From Chloroflexota bacterium (GTDB lineage: Bacteria; Chloroflexota; Anaerolineae; JAAEKA01), in NCBI GenBank assembly GCA_034717495.1, contig JAYELL010000013.1, positions 41,904 to 105,903 of the forward strand: a DNA stretch of 64,000 nucleotides. The letters run 5' to 3'. Positions within the stretch are counted from its first letter, which is position 1. Each line of letters begins with the position of its first letter. The translations under genes and the position numbers were made by a program. The notes under the pieces were generated by a model. That model did no database searches. It worked only from the letters and a program-made list of their open reading frames with translations, and was not told the DNA's origin. Below are positions 62,014 through 64,000 of this stretch, piece by piece.

Positions 62014-62439
62014 CTAACCTTCGACGGTGATACCCATGCTGCGGGCTGTGCCCTCAATCATCCGCATCGCGCCATCAACATCCGTGGCGTTGAGGTCCTT
62101 CATCTTCAATTCCGCGATATTGCGCAGATCAGCCTGGGTGACAGTACCTATCTTTTCTTGGTTGGGCTCCGATGAACCCTTGTCGACGCTTGCAGCTTTC
62201 TTCAAGAGGTCACTGGCCGGTGGGGTTTTGAGAACAAAAGAGAAGGATGAATCCTGAAAGATAGTGATCTCAACAGGAATGATATTGCCAGCCTGGCTGG
62301 CCGTTTTTGCATTGTATTCCTTGCAGAAACCCATGATGTTCACGCCATGCTGGCCCAATGCCGGACCAACTGGAGGAGCCGGGTTTGCCTTGCCTGCCGG
62401 AATCTGTAATTTTATGATCGCTTTAACCTTTTTTGCCAT
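62014..62439 (-). CDS. rplK: 50S ribosomal protein L11
   Basis: 141 residues. [43 protein letters not shown] is the classic N-terminus, and the C-terminal [12 protein letters not shown] ends as usual. Binds the GTPase centre of 23S rRNA. 112 nt before rplA; 45 nt after nusG. Confidence 0.98.
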   Translation of the reverse strand: MAKKVKAIIKLQIPAGKANPAPPVGPALGQHGVNIMGFCKEYNAKTASQAGNIIPVEITIFQDSSFSFVLKTPPASDLLKKAASVDKGSSEPNQEKIGTVTQADLRNIAELKMKDLNATDVDGAMRMIEGTARSMGITVEG

Positions 62440-62484
62440 GCTCGATGTTCCTCATGCACCGCGATTGAGCGGTGAAAGAATGTG

Positions 62485-63099
62485 TTACACTTTTTCTAGT
62501 TGTAAAAAATCTACGTCGACCGGAGTCTCCCGATTGAAGAATGATACCATGATCCGTGCCCGGCCTTTGTCCGGGAAAAGCTCATCCACCGTGCCGGTGA
62601 ACTCGGCAAAAGAACCCTCCACGATACGTACCTTCTGGCCAACCTTGAAATCGACCTTGATCTTGGGCTCTTCCGACTCCAGCTTTTGCAGGATTCTCTG
62701 GACTTCCTCGTCGGGAAGGGGCGTTGGCTTATTGCCCATGCCGACAAAGCCAGTCACATTGGGCGTATTACGCACCACGTACCATGATTCCTCGTCCATG
62801 ATCATCTGGACAAGGACGTAGCCAGGGAAGACCCGCTTTTCTACGATACGCCGCTGGCCATCCTTGAGTTCGATTTCCTCTTCGGTGGGTACGACCACCT
62901 GGAAAATCTTGTTCTGCATGTCCATCGACTCGATCCGGTGCTCAAGGTTTCTTTTGACCTTGTTCTCGTAACCGGAGTAGCTATGGACAACGTACCAACG
63001 AGCATTCTCAGGCACTTCCAGGGTTTCAACCTGCTCGTCAGCCGTTTGCTCGGCCTCGGTAGTTGGGTCTTGTGTTGTATCGGGCGTGTCTTTGCTCAC
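62485..63099 (-). CDS. nusG: Transcription termination/antitermination protein NusG
   Basis: 204 residues. A 30-residue acidic N-terminal tail (SKDTPDTTQDPTTEAEQTADEQ) precedes the NGN domain (WYVVHSYSGYENKVKRNLEHRI, VFPGYVLVQMIMDEESWYVVRNTPNVTGFVG) and the C-terminal KOW motif (GQKVRIVEGSFAEFTGTVDEL). Binds RNA polymerase, Rho or S10. The long acidic tail is typical of several phyla. Confidence 0.98.
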   Translation of the reverse strand: MSKDTPDTTQDPTTEAEQTADEQVETLEVPENARWYVVHSYSGYENKVKRNLEHRIESMDMQNKIFQVVVPTEEEIELKDGQRRIVEKRVFPGYVLVQMIMDEESWYVVRNTPNVTGFVGMGNKPTPLPDEEVQRILQKLESEEPKIKVDFKVGQKVRIVEGSFAEFTGTVDELFPDKGRARIMVSFFNRETPVDVDFLQLEKV

Positions 63100-63161
63100 A
63101 GTAACTCTCAGGTTCAGGCGATGATCTTGAGGACGACCACCAGATGATATCCTATCGACGG

Positions 63162-63374
63162 TTAGCTGACAATCAAGCCAACCATGGATGAAAAGATGTT
63201 ATCAAGCGTCCATAAAAAGAGAGACATGGCTACCGTAACCACGAGCACGATGAACGTGAGGTTGATTGCTTCTTCACGGGTTGGCCACGTCACCTTGCGC
63301 ATTTCGGCACGCGTTTCGCGCAGGTATTTGAGGATAGGATTCTCTTTTTTCTTGGCTGTTGCAGCTTTACTCAC
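63162..63374 (-). CDS. secE: Preprotein translocase subunit SecE
   Basis: 70 residues from GTG 63374. LKYLRETRAEMRKVTWPTREEAINLTFIVLVVTVAMSLFLWTLDNIFSSMVGLIV shows the amphipathic helix and single TM of the bacterial short form. Part of SecYEG. The longer frame upstream adds non-conserved residues and overlaps poorly. 62 nt before nusG. Confidence 0.93.
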   Translation of the reverse strand: MSKAATAKKKENPILKYLRETRAEMRKVTWPTREEAINLTFIVLVVTVAMSLFLWTLDNIFSSMVGLIVS

Positions 63375-63496
63375 GCTTATCTTCTCGCTTACGAAACTGG
63401 AAACACCGGTCTGAAATCCAGGACGGCATCTCGCGTACGTCACGGTCGCAATGCGCCGCGTTCACCTTATATCTTGAGCAATGCTCGACGAAACAG

Positions 63497-63573
63497 TGGC
63501 AGGCGTGGCAGGACTTGAACCCGCAACCTACGGTTTTGGAGACCGTCGCTCTACCAAGTTGAGCTACACGCCT
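63497..63573 (-). tRNA. trnW: tRNA-Trp (anticodon CCA)
   Basis: Minus-strand cloverleaf: acceptor AGGCGTG pairs with CACGCCT, discriminator G, encoded CCA end. The anticodon loop is CTCCAAA, so anticodon CCA (Trp). T-loop GGTTCAAGTCC and D-loop GCTCAACTTGGTAGAGC are canonical. Its place between rpmG and secE is common in many phyla. Confidence 0.97.
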
Positions 63574-63638
63574 GTGCTGAACGATGGTGATGCCAGGGAC
63601 AGGAGATCGTTATGCGTTCCGCACCCTCGTTTCAATGC

Positions 63639-63803
63639 CTACTTTGTCTCCCGGTGCGGCGTATGCTTTCGGCAGCGGGGACAGTATTTGTTCAGTTCAA
63701 TCCTTGCCTGGTCGTTGCGGCGGTTTTTCTCTGTGGTGTAATTGCGTTCCTTACACTCGGTGCACGCCAGGGTAACAACAATGCGAACTGATCTTTTTGC
63801 CAT
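63639..63803 (-). CDS. rpmG: 50S ribosomal protein L33
   Basis: 54 residues. [27 protein letters not shown]...[17 protein letters not shown]. Cys14/Cys17 and Cys41/Cys44 form the zinc ribbon of the Zn-containing (C+) paralogue. It lies between tuf and tRNA-Trp, the usual place. Confidence 0.97.
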   Translation of the reverse strand: MAKRSVRIVVTLACTECKERNYTTEKNRRNDQARIELNKYCPRCRKHTPHRETK

Positions 63804-63875
63804 TTTTATCTCTCAGTTAGTTGAGTGAGGGACAAGGTCAGAAACCTGCCCCTCACCGAAATGCTATCCAGTTTT

Positions 63876-64000
<125 letters not shown>

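Overview
The window looks like a moderately GC-rich bacterial chromosome segment, most likely from the Chloroflexota (Anaerolineae/Caldilinea-like). This rests on gene content: secreted proteins ending in dockerin-like EF-hand pairs, LacI regulators next to a family-5 ABC importer, expanded uroporphyrinogen-decarboxylase-like (UroD-like) enzymes, and word-like low-complexity intergenic spacers. The assignment is an inference; no 16S gene is present.

Layout. (1) 1-5556: three tandem secreted proteins (the first cut by the window edge), each ending in a dockerin-like domain, then a relic of an Ig-like domain. (2) 5577-14797: a UroD-like gene divergent from a LacI regulator with a clear promoter/operator, then a complete five-gene oligopeptide/oligosaccharide-type ABC importer. 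(3) 14846-28872: a sugar-catabolic run with three more UroD-like genes, an AhpD-like protein, a truncated cupin, an N-acylglucosamine 2-epimerase-family enzyme, two sulfatases (the second broken by an in-frame TAG), nagA, nagB, an aldo/keto reductase, an NAD-dependent epimerase and uronate isomerase uxaC. A MITE-like element lies at 25167-25316. (4) 28893-29587: a Phd/PIN toxin-antitoxin pair. (5) 29829-37560: a second LacI regulator and a hexuronate operon (tagaturonate epimerase, GalU-like nucleotidyltransferase, glucuronokinase-like GHMP kinase, UxuB-type mannonate oxidoreductase, HAD phosphatase, LarA-like nickel-pincer racemase/epimerase). (6) 37584-38199: VapBC. (7) 38283-59788: central metabolism and housekeeping: gnd, PPi-type phosphofructokinase, a CDGSH protein, dcd, metG, a lone glycogen-binding module, glk, nnrE, a cyclase-family hydrolase, an ABC-F ATPase, menG/ubiE, ubiX, a methyltransferase, a large class A PBP, a hypothetical membrane/winged-helix protein, a ParB-like protein and pyruvate kinase. 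(8) 59814-64000, minus strand: the ribosomal/transcription cluster tuf(partial)-rpmG-tRNA-Trp-secE-nusG-rplK-rplA-rplJ-rplL.

How it may work together. The importer, sulfatases, NagA/NagB and uronate enzymes suggest growth on sulfated, amino-sugar- and uronate-containing glycans; no lyase or glycosidase is in the window, so depolymerisation must be encoded elsewhere. The hexuronate genes give glucuronate/galacturonate -> fructuronate/tagaturonate -> fructuronate -> mannonate. The usual next step (mannonate dehydratase, KDG kinase, KDPG aldolase) is absent, whereas a LarA-like epimerase and 6-phosphogluconate dehydrogenase follow directly. I therefore propose a mannonate-to-gluconate C2-epimerisation shunt into the pentose phosphate pathway. 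This and the four UroD-like proteins without a visible corrinoid partner are the most interesting features.
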